Shown in pieces: positions 19,798 to 29,259 of a DNA stretch of 64,000 nt. The position numbers and the translations under genes are program-made. The stretch's first letter is position 1. Each line of letters starts with the position of its first letter. The notes under the pieces were generated by a model. The model saw nothing but the letters and a program-made list of their open reading frames with translations. It searched no databases and had not been told where the DNA came from. Source of the DNA: Maribellus comscasis (GTDB taxonomy: Bacteria > Bacteroidota > Bacteroidia > Bacteroidales > Prolixibacteraceae); NCBI RefSeq assembly GCF_009762775.1, contig NZ_CP046401.1:2046001-2110000 (forward strand). Reading direction: 5' to 3'.

Positions 19798-21441
19798 ATG
19801 TGTAGAGCACTGGTTATAATTCTTTTACTAAGTACATTTTTAGGTGGATGCAAAAAAAAACCTAAAGAGAATATCGTAAAAGAAGAAACAAAGAACACTT
19901 TAGTCTGGAAAGATTTTGGTCCCTATATTCAGGAATTTAATAAGAATGATGTTGAACTGTACACTCAATATTTTCCAAATGATAAGGCCGAAGAGTTTTT
20001 AAAAAACAATATCCCTTATTTTAATTGTCCGGACAAGGAATTGGAAAAAACCTATTATTTCCGTTGGTGGACATTCAGGAAACACATAAAAAATACAGAA
20101 GACGGGTTTGTTATAACCGAATTTCTGCCTGATGTTTCCTGGGCCGGAAAATACAATACGATTAATTGTCCTGCAGGACACCATTTTTACGAAGGGAGGT
20201 GGTTACGAAACCAAAATTACCTGGCAGACTATGCTAATTTTTGGTTTAAAGGAGGGGGCAGTTTACGCTCATATAGTTTCTGGGCTCCGAATTCCATACT
20301 GGCATTTGCCTCGGTTCACCAAAATAAAAAATTAGTTACAGAGTTACTTCCCTTTTTTGTTGAAAATTATGACGGATGGGAAAACGAAAGATTAGCTGAG
20401 GATGGTTTATTCTGGCAATTTGACAACCGGGATGGAATGGAAGTATCGGTTGGAGGTTCCGGGAAAAGAGCAACCATCAATTCATACATGATTGGAGATG
20501 CAGCAGCTATTGCTGAAATAGCTCGAATGGCCGGAAACAAAGCACTTGAAGAAACATATTCCAGGAAAGGCTCAACACTAAAAGAATTGCTATTATCAAA
20601 ATTATGGGACGCTGATGCTCAATTTTTTAAAACTTTACCATTAACGCCTGAAGAGTATAATAAATTGGTTGATAAAAGATATTCCGATTCTTTTTCACTA
20701 ATAAAAAAAGACTCGCTTAGCCTGGTTGATGTTAGAGAACTTCACGGCTATACCCCGTGGTATTTTAGTATTCCTGAAGATAAACACTCTTTGGCGTGGA
20801 AATTCCTTTTAAGTAACGAAGGATTTAAAGCTCCCTACGGACCAACAACTGCTGAGCAAAAACACCCGGAATTCAAAGTAGTTTATGAAGGACACGCCTG
20901 CCAGTGGAATGGTCCGAGCTGGCCTTTTGCAACCTCTGTAACCTTGAAAGCAATGGGAAATCTCCTGAGAGACTATAATCAGTCGGTAATTTCAAAAAAT
21001 GATTTTGTGAATCAGTTACTAACATATTCCAATAGCCACAGAAGAATAAATGAACGTGGAGAAAAACTCTGCTGGATAGATGAGAACCTCAACCCTTTTA
21101 CCGGCGACTGGATTTCGCGAACAATGTTAAAAGCGAGAGGACATGAGCCAGCGGAAAGAGGAAAAGATTACAACCATTCTGAATTCTGTGACATCATCAT
21201 TTCTGATCTCATTGGCATCCAACCCTCAATGGACAATACGCTCACCGTAAACCCGCTAGTTCCTGATAATTACTGGGATTGGTTTTGTCTCGACAGAGTA
21301 AAATATCACGACAAAGAAATCACCGTTATTTGGGATAAAGACGGACAAAAATATATGAAAGGACAGGGATTTTCTATTTTTGTTAACGGAGAGCTAAAAC
21401 ATAATTCAAAAAGAGTAGAAAAAATAACGATTCAAATTTAA
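19798..21441 (+). CDS. MGH1-like (alpha/alpha)6-barrel glycoside hydrolase, lipoprotein
   Basis: This is a 547-residue lipoprotein (lipobox LGGC, Cys near residue 18) with the look of the mannosylglycerate-hydrolase-like/GH63-type six-hairpin hydrolases. Visible family signatures are GLFWQFDNRDGMEVS, the helix pair around MIGDAAAIAEIARM, the ELHGYTPWYFSIP segment, and QWNGPSWPFATS, which usually lies in the active-site cleft. The C-terminal 70 residues form a beta-rich cap. It follows SusD in the second locus and precedes two GH127-superfamily genes, so an exo-acting role on imported oligosaccharides is likely. I cannot name the sugar; rhamnosidase- or glucosidase-like activity are both possible. 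Confidence 0.7.
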   Translation: MCRALVIILLLSTFLGGCKKKPKENIVKEETKNTLVWKDFGPYIQEFNKNDVELYTQYFPNDKAEEFLKNNIPYFNCPDKELEKTYYFRWWTFRKHIKNTEDGFVITEFLPDVSWAGKYNTINCPAGHHFYEGRWLRNQNYLADYANFWFKGGGSLRSYSFWAPNSILAFASVHQNKKLVTELLPFFVENYDGWENERLAEDGLFWQFDNRDGMEVSVGGSGKRATINSYMIGDAAAIAEIARMAGNKALEETYSRKGSTLKELLLSKLWDADAQFFKTLPLTPEEYNKLVDKRYSDSFSLIKKDSLSLVDVRELHGYTPWYFSIPEDKHSLAWKFLLSNEGFKAPYGPTTAEQKHPEFKVVYEGHACQWNGPSWPFATSVTLKAMGNLLRDYNQSVISKNDFVNQLLTYSNSHRRINERGEKLCWIDENLNPFTGDWISRTMLKARGHEPAERGKDYNHSEFCDIIISDLIGIQPSMDNTLTVNPLVPDNYWDWFCLDRVKYHDKEITVIWDKDGQKYMKGQGFSIFVNGELKHNSKRVEKITIQI

Positions 21442-21542
21442 AAATGAAACAGCCCACGACTGAGATATAAGATGGCAGCTCAAACAAGCATGACCAAAGT
21501 TTTATCTCGCCCAATAAAAAGACGTAACAAAAATTTAGACAG

Positions 21543-23420
21543 ATGAAAAAATACATTTTCCTCATTTTTCAAATATTTGGCATTACAAGTGCCTCTGTAG
21601 TAGTTGCCCAATCGTACCAGGTTCAACCCATCCCCTTTAATCAGGTAAGCATTGAGGATGGTTTTTGGTCGCCCCGATTGAAATCGCACTCCCTAAATAC
21701 TTTACAAACCTGTATACACCAAACCAGAGATTCTACGGAAAGAATAAACAACTTCAAAAAAGCGGCAGGATTACTCGAAGGCCAACACCAGGGTATTTAT
21801 TTCGACGACTCTGACGTGTATAAAGCGATGGAAGGAATCGCCTACTCGCTTATAAATAATCCAAATCCTGAATACGAGAAACTACTTGACGACTGGATTA
21901 GTTACATCGCAAAATCGCAACAAGCAGATGGTTACCTGAATACCTTTTACACACTAAACCATCCGGACGAGCGATGGACAGACATGGAAAAACATGAAAT
22001 GTATTGCGGCGGCCACATGATTGAAGCTGCAATCGCTCATTATCAGGCTACAGGGAAAAAGAGTTTTTTGGATGTAGCTGTAAAATTCGCAGATTACCTC
22101 GACGATACATTTGGCCCAGGCAAACAACATTGGGTGCCCGGACATGAAGAAATTGAACTGGCGCTCGTTAAATTATATCACACAACAGAGAACAAAAAAT
22201 ACCTCGACCTGGCTCGCTGGTTACTTGAAGAAAGAGGACATGGTCACGGCAAGGGAGGTATTTGGGAATCAGAATGGGGGCCTGCTTATTGTCAGGATGA
22301 TGTACCGGTTTCAGAAATAGCCGATATAAAAGGACACGCAGTCAGGGCTATGTACTTGTTTACAGGTATGGCCGATGTTGCTTCCGAGATGAATATTCCG
22401 GAGTATGTGGACGCATTAAAACGTGTTTGGGAAGATGTTACCCAGAGGAACATGTATGTTACCGGAGGAATTGGGAGTTCGAGGTCAAATGAAGGATTCA
22501 CCGAGGATTATGACCTGCCAAACAAAACGGCCTACTGTGAAACATGTGCTTCAATTGGTATGGTTTTCTGGAATAACCGGATGAACCTGCTATCAAAAGA
22601 TGCCAAATATGTTGATATACTGGAGCGTTCCCTGTACAACGGCGTGTTATCAGGTGTAAACCTCGAAGGGAATTTGTTTTTCTATGTCAATCCCTTGGAA
22701 TCAGATGGAGATCATCATCGTCAACGGTGGTTTGGGTGTGCTTGTTGCCCGAGCAATATTTCACGTTTTGTTCCTTCCATTGGAAGTTACATTTATCTGA
22801 AAAATGATAACGAGGTGTTTGTAAACCTCTACATCGGAAACGAAGCAAACTTTAAACTGGCAAACACAAATGTTCATCTTACCCAAAAAACCAATTACCC
22901 ATGGGATGGTGAAATTGCCATTTCCATTGACCCGGAAACTTCAGTTCCTTTTAATCTAAAACTGAGAATCCCTGGTTGGTGTAAAAGCTTCGGGGCCTCG
23001 TTAAACGGAAAAACAATAGAAGTTTCTTCCATTGAAGATGGCTATTTGTCAATTGAAAGAAAATGGGCTCCGGGAGATAAGATAGCACTTTCACTGGAGA
23101 TGCCTGTTGAATTGATAAAAGCGGATGACCGAGTGGCTGAAAACAAAAATAAAAGAGCTGTTCAAAGAGGTCCGTTGGTTTATTGCGTGGAACAAATCGA
23201 TAACGCCACAACAAACATCGATGAGATAACCATAAGCCGGAATAATATATTTACGATAACTCAGGGAGAGGGCAAGCTGAACAATATGAAGGTATTGACA
23301 ACAACAGATAAGGCTAATAAATTAACGTTTATTCCTTATTTTGCCTGGGACAACAGGGAGCCGGGCAAAATGGAAGTCTGGATCAACTATAAAAATCAAA
23401 GTTCACTTTATACCAACTAA
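21543..23420 (+). CDS. GH127-family (DUF1680) glycoside hydrolase
   Basis: This is a 625-residue secreted enzyme with a signal peptide ending near residue 23 (VVVAQ). It has an (alpha/alpha)6 catalytic barrel, then C-terminal beta-sandwich domains from about residue 430. The zinc-thiolate active site known from beta-L-arabinofuranosidase HypBA1 appears conserved: YCETC supplies the Glu and first Cys, and the later CACCPSN motif supplies the paired Cys, one of which is the nucleophile. Other GH127 hallmarks are GYLNTFYTL, HEMYCGGHMIEAAIA and YVTGGIGSS. Known GH127 activities include beta-L-arabinofuranosidase, aceric acid hydrolase and 3,6-anhydro-D-galactosidase. The conserved metal site favours a furanosidase-type mechanism, but the substrate is not proven. 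It sits 7 bases before a second family member. Confidence 0.88.
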   Translation: MKKYIFLIFQIFGITSASVVVAQSYQVQPIPFNQVSIEDGFWSPRLKSHSLNTLQTCIHQTRDSTERINNFKKAAGLLEGQHQGIYFDDSDVYKAMEGIAYSLINNPNPEYEKLLDDWISYIAKSQQADGYLNTFYTLNHPDERWTDMEKHEMYCGGHMIEAAIAHYQATGKKSFLDVAVKFADYLDDTFGPGKQHWVPGHEEIELALVKLYHTTENKKYLDLARWLLEERGHGHGKGGIWESEWGPAYCQDDVPVSEIADIKGHAVRAMYLFTGMADVASEMNIPEYVDALKRVWEDVTQRNMYVTGGIGSSRSNEGFTEDYDLPNKTAYCETCASIGMVFWNNRMNLLSKDAKYVDILERSLYNGVLSGVNLEGNLFFYVNPLESDGDHHRQRWFGCACCPSNISRFVPSIGSYIYLKNDNEVFVNLYIGNEANFKLANTNVHLTQKTNYPWDGEIAISIDPETSVPFNLKLRIPGWCKSFGASLNGKTIEVSSIEDGYLSIERKWAPGDKIALSLEMPVELIKADDRVAENKNKRAVQRGPLVYCVEQIDNATTNIDEITISRNNIFTITQGEGKLNNMKVLTTTDKANKLTFIPYFAWDNREPGKMEVWINYKNQSSLYTN

Positions 23421-23427
23421 ATTCAAA

Positions 23428-25431
23428 ATGAAAAAAATAAACATTATCACAATACTATTTTTGCTGGCCTGCTTTTCTTCTTTTTCAAAAGAGAAACGCA
23501 ACGCGCATTACATAACCAACCAGGCTCCGCTGATTGCACAACCCTACACTGCACTTCCCATTGGTGCAATCCAGGCAGAAGGATTTTTGCTGGAAATGCT
23601 AAAAACCCAACGCGACGGACTGACAGGGAATCTTGACAGCGTTTACAGTATCGTTTGTGGCGACAACAACGGCTGGCTCGGCGGTACCGGCGACGGTTGG
23701 GAACGTGGCCCTTACTGGCTCGATGGGTTGGTTCCGCTTGCCTATTTGCTAAATGACGAAGCACTTAAAACAAAAGCGCAGAAATGGATTGAGTGGAGCA
23801 TCAACAATCAGCGTGAAGACGGTTATTTCGGGCCCAAAGATTTACCCGGGAATTATGAAAAAATCCCGGGAACACAACAGGGAATGCGTAACGACTGGTG
23901 GCCCAAAATGGTAATGTTAAAAGTATTGCAGCAATACTATATGGCAACAGGTGATGAAAGGGTAATATCGTTAATGACAAATTATTTTAAATATCAACTA
24001 AAAATGTTACCTGAAAATGAGCTGGGTTATGTTACATTTTGGGCGAATCGCAGAGGTGGTGATAATTTGGCAGTGGTTTACTGGCTCTACAACATAACCG
24101 GAGATAAATTTTTACTTGATCTGGCAGAAATCATTCACAAACAAACTTTCGACTGGACCGATGTTTATTCAGGAAACATAATCAGGAAGTTAAACCCCCT
24201 ACCCGATTTACATTGTGTAAATGTAGCCCAGGGATTAAAAGAACCGATTGTGTATTACCAGCAGCACCCCGAAGAAAAATACCTGGAATCAGTAAAAAAG
24301 GGATTGTCTTCGTTAAACGACGTCCATGGTTTTGTAAACGGTATGTATGGTGGCGACGAAATGTTGCATGGCAATGACCCGACACAAGGTTCAGAATTAT
24401 GCTCTGCTGTGGAAATGATGTTTTGTTTCGAAAACATTCTTCCCGTTACCGGTGATGTATATTATGCCGACTACCTTGAAAAAATAGCATACAATGTTCT
24501 TCCTACGCAAATTACCGACGATTTTACAGGAAAACAATATTTCCAGCAAGCCAACCAGATAGAGATAACCGACAAGGAACGAAACTTTTTTAACGATAAG
24601 GTAGCCCGGATTTGTTTTGGTACAACTACCGGTTACCCATGCTGTTTAACCAACATGCACCAAGGATGGCCTAAATTTGTACAGAACACCTGGTACGCAA
24701 CAGTCGACAACGGACTTGCTGCCCTTGTTTACGGACCTACAAAAGTAACAGCCAAAGTGGCAAATGGTGAAACGGTTACAATTACTGAATCAACAGATTA
24801 TCCGTTCAAAGAAAAAATAAACTTCACGATTGAGACCCAAAACAACGTTAAATTCCCGTTCCACCTGCGTATTCCGGAATGGTGCAAATCGGCCACTGTT
24901 TTGGTTAACGGGGCAGTACAAAACGCTCCGTCGGAAAATGGTATTATTGTACTGAACCGGGAATGGAAACCGGGAGATAAAGTGGAACTAAACCTTTCCA
25001 TGGATTTCCGGTTTAGTCGCTGGCACGAACAATCGCTGGGGATTGAACGCGGCCCGCTGGTTTATGCTTTACGAATAGAGGAAGACTGGCGTGAAGTAAA
25101 AACCGACGAATTTAAAGATACGTTTTGGGAAGTTCTGCCCCAATCGCCATGGAACTATGCGATTTGGGACAAAACTGTTGAAGACGCAGATTTTGAGATT
25201 AATATATTGGAGGATATAAAATCTTATCCATGGAATCTTGAGAATGCACCGATTACAGTAAAAACAAAGGCACGAAGGATGCCCATCTGGAAAGAAGAAA
25301 AAGGGATGGCTGGAAAAACTCCGTCGCCGGCATGGCCATACCGCGAAGTGGGTGACGAGGAAGAAATTCAGTTGATTCCCTACGGTTGCACAACGCTAAG
25401 GATTTCAGAATTTCCGGTTTACAAGAAATAA
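23428..25431 (+). CDS. Divergent GH127-superfamily (DUF1680) protein
   Basis: This protein has 667 residues from the ATG at 23428. That start directly precedes a clear signal peptide (MKKINIITILFLLACFSSF) and lies 7 bases after the upstream stop; an upstream in-frame start would run through the previous gene and hide the signal. The helical barrel is of the DUF1680 type, with GERGPYWLDGL-like and EDGYFGP segments. A Glu-x-Cys in GSELCSAVE and a Cys pair in YPCCLTNMHQGW match the positions of the zinc-thiolate site in GH127, although the surrounding sequence differs greatly from the gene before it. The C-terminal beta domains include RIPEWCKSATV. It is probably a distinct subfamily acting on another linkage in the same glycan. 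Confidence 0.75.
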   Translation: MKKINIITILFLLACFSSFSKEKRNAHYITNQAPLIAQPYTALPIGAIQAEGFLLEMLKTQRDGLTGNLDSVYSIVCGDNNGWLGGTGDGWERGPYWLDGLVPLAYLLNDEALKTKAQKWIEWSINNQREDGYFGPKDLPGNYEKIPGTQQGMRNDWWPKMVMLKVLQQYYMATGDERVISLMTNYFKYQLKMLPENELGYVTFWANRRGGDNLAVVYWLYNITGDKFLLDLAEIIHKQTFDWTDVYSGNIIRKLNPLPDLHCVNVAQGLKEPIVYYQQHPEEKYLESVKKGLSSLNDVHGFVNGMYGGDEMLHGNDPTQGSELCSAVEMMFCFENILPVTGDVYYADYLEKIAYNVLPTQITDDFTGKQYFQQANQIEITDKERNFFNDKVARICFGTTTGYPCCLTNMHQGWPKFVQNTWYATVDNGLAALVYGPTKVTAKVANGETVTITESTDYPFKEKINFTIETQNNVKFPFHLRIPEWCKSATVLVNGAVQNAPSENGIIVLNREWKPGDKVELNLSMDFRFSRWHEQSLGIERGPLVYALRIEEDWREVKTDEFKDTFWEVLPQSPWNYAIWDKTVEDADFEINILEDIKSYPWNLENAPITVKTKARRMPIWKEEKGMAGKTPSPAWPYREVGDEEEIQLIPYGCTTLRISEFPVYKK

Positions 25432-25510
25432 TCTTTTTGAAGTAGCTGTGTATAAAAACAAATAAAAATCCGGCAAAAATTTAATTTAACACTTTCCGGT
25501 TTAATTTCGG

Positions 25511-25590
25511 GGCCGTCCAAAAAAGGAACACAGAAACCTTTGTTTCACTCTAAGAGTTTAAAATACTTTTTTGGGACGGCCTCCTTTTTT
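25511..25590 (+). terminator. Long inverted repeat before the GH2 gene (terminator or MITE-like remnant)
   Basis: The outer arms at 25511-25525 and 25566-25581 pair over 15 positions with a single bulged G (GGCCGTCC and six A's against six T's and GGGACGGCC). They enclose 40 bases, and a run of six T's follows at 25585. It can act as a strong terminator separating GH127 from GH2. The arms also resemble the ends of some Bacteroidota insertion sequences (GGnCnGTCCCAAAA-like), so a tiny non-autonomous element is an alternative. Confidence 0.55.
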
Positions 25591-25684
25591 CTTCCTGTAT
25601 AAAAAGAATTCCTCTCCCATATTCTTTGTTTTTAATATATTTACAAGCTATCTGATTCGTCAATTTTTAATCAATATATTTAAA

Positions 25685-27496
25685 ATGAAAAGTAAAATCC
25701 TAATCCTATTTATTAACTTTTTAGCTTTTAATACTTTTGCCCAGTGGCAACCCGCCGGAGATAAAATAAAAACCAGGTGGGCAGAAGAAATTGATGTCAA
25801 TAATGTTTTACCGGAATATCCGCGCCCAATGATGGAACGCAGTGACTGGAAAAACCTCAACGGACTATGGGAATATGCCATTACAAAAGCCGGAGCTCCG
25901 CAACCTGCAAATTTCGACGGGCAAATACTCGTTCCTTTTGCTGTTGAGTCGAGTCTTTCAGGTGTTCAAAAAAGTGTAGGTGAAGAAAATGAACTTTGGT
26001 ATAAAAACTCATTTACAGTTCCAGCTTCCTGGAAAAACAAAAAAGTATTGTTGCATTTTGGAGCAGTTGACTGGGAAACCGGCATTTGGATAAACGAAAT
26101 AAAAGTGGGAACACACAAAGGCGGCTACGCTCCTTTTTCCTTCGACATTACGCCTTTCCTCAATAAATCGGGAGAGCAAAAACTGGTGGTAAAAGTTTGG
26201 GATCCTACAGACAAAGGTTACCAGGCTCGCGGAAAACAAACCAGCAACCCCCGAGGAATTTGGTACACTCCTGTAACAGGTATCTGGCAAACCGTTTGGC
26301 TGGAACCGGTAAATGAAATATTTATTCAGAATGTAAAATCAGTTCCAAATATTGACAACGAAAGCTTAAACGTACTGGCCGTTACTTGTGGAACATCTTT
26401 TGGCGATTATTATGAGGTAACCGTAAAACAAGGCGGGACAACAGTTTCAACAGGAAAAGCCGTTGCAGGAGAAGCGCTTGACATTTCAGTTCCTTCAGCC
26501 AAATTATGGAGTCCTGAATCTCCGTTTTTGTATGATTTAGAGGTAAAACTCTTTAGCAACGGAAAAGTGGTTGACGAAGTAAAAAGCTACTTTGCTATGC
26601 GAAAAATTTCTACAAAGCGGGATGAAAGCGGGATTGTTCGTTTTCAACTAAATAACAAAGATTACTTTCAGTTTGGCCCCCTGGACCAGGGTTGGTGGCC
26701 CGACGGACTTTATACTGCACCAACCGACGAGGCGTTAAAATACGACATTCAGAAAACCAAAGAATTTGGCTTTAACATGATTCGCAAACACGTAAAAGCA
26801 GAACCGGCCCGTTGGTATGCTCACTGCGACAAATTAGGAATTTTGGTTTGGCAAGACATGCCCAACGGCGATCGCTCTCCGCAATGGCAAAACCACCAGT
26901 ATTTTAACGGAACTGAATTAAAAAGAAGCCCGGAATCAGAAGCCAATTACCGTGCAGAATGGAAAGGAATTATGGATTATTTGTACTCACACCCTTCGAT
27001 AGTTTGCTGGGTACCATTCAACGAGGCTTGGGGGCAGTTTAAAACGGAAGAAATCTCCGACTGGACAAAAAGTTATGATCCTAGCCGTTTGGTTAATCCG
27101 GCAAGTGGAGGAAATTTTTATCATGTTGGCGATATGATTGACCTGCACAATTACCCCGGCCCGGCAATGTATCTCTTTGACGGAGCCCGTGCAAATGTGT
27201 TGGGCGAATATGGTGGAATAGGTCTTGCACTTGAAGGGCACTTGTGGGCAACCGACCGGAACTGGGGTTATGTTCAATTTAAAAATTCAAAAGAAGTAAC
27301 CGACCAATATGTTGAATACGCAGAGCAGCTTCTAAAAATGATTAAGTCAGGCTTTACCGGTGCCGTTTATACGCAAACAACCGATGTGGAAGGAGAAGTA
27401 AACGGACTAATGACATACGACCGAAAAGTAATCAAAATGGATGAAGAAAGGGTACGACAAATTAATCAGAAAATATGTAATTCGTTACATAAATAG
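25685..27496 (+). CDS. Glycoside hydrolase family 2 protein (beta-galactosidase/beta-glycosidase type)
   Basis: This protein has 603 residues from the ATG at 25685, which opens a signal peptide (MKSKILILFINFLAFNTFA). The longer in-frame start at 25571 lies inside a hairpin and is rejected. The domains in order are a GH2 sugar-binding jelly roll (about residues 40-205), an Ig-like middle domain (about 210-305) and a TIM barrel (about 310-600). The acid/base Glu447 in VPFNEAWGQF and the nucleophile Glu508 in VLGEYGG fit the family's retaining mechanism. It lacks the long C-terminal domains of LacZ. It probably removes a beta-linked terminal sugar from oligosaccharides handled by the second locus. 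A hairpin upstream suggests a separate transcript. Confidence 0.92.
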   Translation: MKSKILILFINFLAFNTFAQWQPAGDKIKTRWAEEIDVNNVLPEYPRPMMERSDWKNLNGLWEYAITKAGAPQPANFDGQILVPFAVESSLSGVQKSVGEENELWYKNSFTVPASWKNKKVLLHFGAVDWETGIWINEIKVGTHKGGYAPFSFDITPFLNKSGEQKLVVKVWDPTDKGYQARGKQTSNPRGIWYTPVTGIWQTVWLEPVNEIFIQNVKSVPNIDNESLNVLAVTCGTSFGDYYEVTVKQGGTTVSTGKAVAGEALDISVPSAKLWSPESPFLYDLEVKLFSNGKVVDEVKSYFAMRKISTKRDESGIVRFQLNNKDYFQFGPLDQGWWPDGLYTAPTDEALKYDIQKTKEFGFNMIRKHVKAEPARWYAHCDKLGILVWQDMPNGDRSPQWQNHQYFNGTELKRSPESEANYRAEWKGIMDYLYSHPSIVCWVPFNEAWGQFKTEEISDWTKSYDPSRLVNPASGGNFYHVGDMIDLHNYPGPAMYLFDGARANVLGEYGGIGLALEGHLWATDRNWGYVQFKNSKEVTDQYVEYAEQLLKMIKSGFTGAVYTQTTDVEGEVNGLMTYDRKVIKMDEERVRQINQKICNSLHK

Positions 27497-27528
27497 CGAA
27501 TTAAAACTTTCATGAAAAAAATTTACGC

Positions 27529-27565
27529 AACACCTGAAAATTAACATTTTCGGGTGTTTGCTTTT
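27529..27565 (+). terminator. Intrinsic terminator after the GH2 gene
   Basis: The stem arms at 27529-27540 and 27547-27558 pair over 12 positions with one G-T pair and a 6-base loop, followed by a TTTT run at 27562. It closes the second polysaccharide locus. Confidence 0.75.
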
Positions 27566-27582
27566 AATTGATACTCTGCTTT

Positions 27583-27612
27583 TTTGAGTGTCGGTATATT
27601 TCCTTATTTTCG
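27583..27612 (+). promoter_or_regulatory. Promoter of the 2-hydroxyacid dehydrogenase gene
   Basis: TTTG at 27583-27586 and TATTTTCG at 27605-27612 are spaced by 18 bases, close to the Bacteroidota consensus with one mismatch. Transcription would begin near 27619, which supports the ATG at 27632 over an earlier in-frame start at 27584. Confidence 0.5.
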
Positions 27613-27631
27613 AAAATCTAAATTCAGAAAT

Positions 27632-28582
27632 ATGAAAATTGTTGGAATGGATGGATTCGCACTGAATCCGGGAGATTTAAGCTGGAAGGATGTTGAAAAA
27701 CTGGGAGATTTTACGGTTTACGAGCGTACTCCTCCTGAATTAACGGTTGAACGCGCAAAAGATGCAGATGCTGTTTTTACGAATAAAGTTATTTTTGATA
27801 AAAAGGTAATCGACCAACTTCCTAAATTAAAATACATTGGCGTGCTTGCAACCGGATATAATGTTGTAGATATTGAAGCTGCGAAAAAAGCCGGGATTGT
27901 GGTTACCAATATCCCTGCCTACAGTACTCCGTCTGTTGCGCAGATGGTGTTTTCACACATGCTGAATTTTGTGCAAAACATTTCAACACATGCCGACTCG
28001 GTTTCAAACGGCGAGTGGGAGAAAAGTAAGGACTTTAGCTACTGGAAAACTCCCCAGGTTGAGTTGACCGGCAAAACTCTTGGTATTATTGGCTTTGGAC
28101 AAATTGGCCAGGCTGTAGCCAAAATTGGACTGGCTTTGGGAATGAAAATAATTTACCAGAACCGAAGTGAAAAAAATACAGAAATAGAAGCCACGCAGGT
28201 AGAGCTGGATACTTTGCTTTCTGAAAGTGATTTTATTAGCATCAACTGTCCGTTAACAAATGAGAACGCTGGTTTTATAAACAAAACAACCATCGAAAAA
28301 ATGAAATCAACCGCATTTCTTATAAATACCGGACGCGGACCTCTTATCAACGAGCAGGATTTGGCTGACGCATTAAATTCAGAAAAAATTGCAGGTGCCG
28401 GTCTTGATGTTCTGTCCACTGAACCTCCTTCAGAAAACAATCCCCTGCCAAAAGCAAAAAATTGTTATATCACACCACACATTGCCTGGGCAACATATGA
28501 AGCCAGAACACGGCTGATAAAAATAGCTTCAGAAAATTTGAAATCTTTTATAAATGGAAAACCTGTTAACCTGATAAATTAA
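27632..28582 (+). CDS. D-2-hydroxyacid dehydrogenase (glycerate dehydrogenase-like)
   Basis: This is a 316-residue cytoplasmic NAD(P)H-dependent dehydrogenase of the SerA/HprA superfamily. The split catalytic domain (residues 1-100 and 290-316) encloses a Rossmann domain with GFGQIG at 154-159. The catalytic Arg is in NTGRGPLI, the Glu follows further along in the DVLSTEPP region, and the active-site His is in TPHIAW. Such enzymes interconvert hydroxypyruvate and D-glycerate or reduce related 2-keto acids. The gene stands alone between two terminated units and has its own promoter. The exact keto acid cannot be read from the sequence. Confidence 0.9.
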   Translation: MKIVGMDGFALNPGDLSWKDVEKLGDFTVYERTPPELTVERAKDADAVFTNKVIFDKKVIDQLPKLKYIGVLATGYNVVDIEAAKKAGIVVTNIPAYSTPSVAQMVFSHMLNFVQNISTHADSVSNGEWEKSKDFSYWKTPQVELTGKTLGIIGFGQIGQAVAKIGLALGMKIIYQNRSEKNTEIEATQVELDTLLSESDFISINCPLTNENAGFINKTTIEKMKSTAFLINTGRGPLINEQDLADALNSEKIAGAGLDVLSTEPPSENNPLPKAKNCYITPHIAWATYEARTRLIKIASENLKSFINGKPVNLIN

Positions 28583-28726
28583 AAATATCAGATTAACAAT
28601 CTATAACATACTGTTAACCTGAGAATAAAGAGCAATTCTTATCATTTTTTTCATATTGCATTATAAAATATTAAAAGTATTTTTTTTAACTTTTCGCCCG
28701 AAACAATTTTAATAATTTAGGTGTTC

Positions 28727-28734
28727 TAAATTTG
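28727..28734 (+). promoter_or_regulatory. -7 promoter element of the small membrane protein gene
   Basis: TAAATTTG is an exact TAnnTTTG match 15 bases before the start codon at 28750. No clear TTTG lies at the usual upstream spacing. Confidence 0.4.
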
Positions 28735-28749
28735 AATTAAGTTCAGAAA

Positions 28750-29259
28750 ATGGCCATGAAGATTATCCATGTTGTGTTACTGGCATCGGTGAAATATATA
28801 CTCACTTTACCCTATGCCATGATTATAGGTCTGGAATACAAACAGGCCTTGATAGCCGTTTTGGTTGGCGGCATTGGAGGATTTTTGTTCTTTTATTACC
28901 TCAGCAAACGTGCCATTCAAATCTATCATAAGATACGCCCATACATTTACACTTTAATTCCAAGGCGACAAAAAACAGAAAACAGAAATTTTGTCCAGAA
29001 TAACACGAATCAACAGAAAAAACGCAGAAAGATCTTTTCAAAAAGAAACCGGCTTATTGCCCGTTTTCGAAAAACCTATGGCTTTTGGGGAATTATTGTA
29101 ACCACTCCTGTATTTTTAACCATTCCTGTTGGCGCTTTTTTAGCTAACAAATATTATTCGAGAAGAAGGTTTCTTGTACTTTATATGATTTTATCCATTA
29201 TTGGTTGGGCCGGAGTTTTATCGGGTTTTATCCATCTGTTTCCCAGAATATTTTTCTAA
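28750..29259 (+). CDS. Small integral membrane protein, function unknown
   Basis: This is a 169-residue protein with two hydrophobic segments near the N-terminus (about residues 5-28 and 32-52). A highly basic loop (about 60-103, rich in Lys, Arg and Gln) follows, then two further hydrophobic segments (about 108-130 and 140-163). The C-terminal half, with FWGIIVTTPVFLTIPVGAFLANKYY, faintly recalls small export-protein families, but I do not recognise it firmly. Its 3' end overlaps the convergent Nudix gene by 42 bases. It is probably an inner-membrane protein; no function is claimed. Confidence 0.8.
   Translation: MAMKIIHVVLLASVKYILTLPYAMIIGLEYKQALIAVLVGGIGGFLFFYYLSKRAIQIYHKIRPYIYTLIPRRQKTENRNFVQNNTNQQKKRRKIFSKRNRLIARFRKTYGFWGIIVTTPVFLTIPVGAFLANKYYSRRRFLVLYMILSIIGWAGVLSGFIHLFPRIFF

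Noticed and set aside
25571..25684. Longer N-terminus for the GH2 protein
   Set aside because: It would start inside a hairpin and would bury the clear signal peptide that begins at 25685.
27584..27631. Longer N-terminus for the dehydrogenase
   Set aside because: A promoter occupies 27583-27612, and the conserved fold starts at the ATG at 27632.
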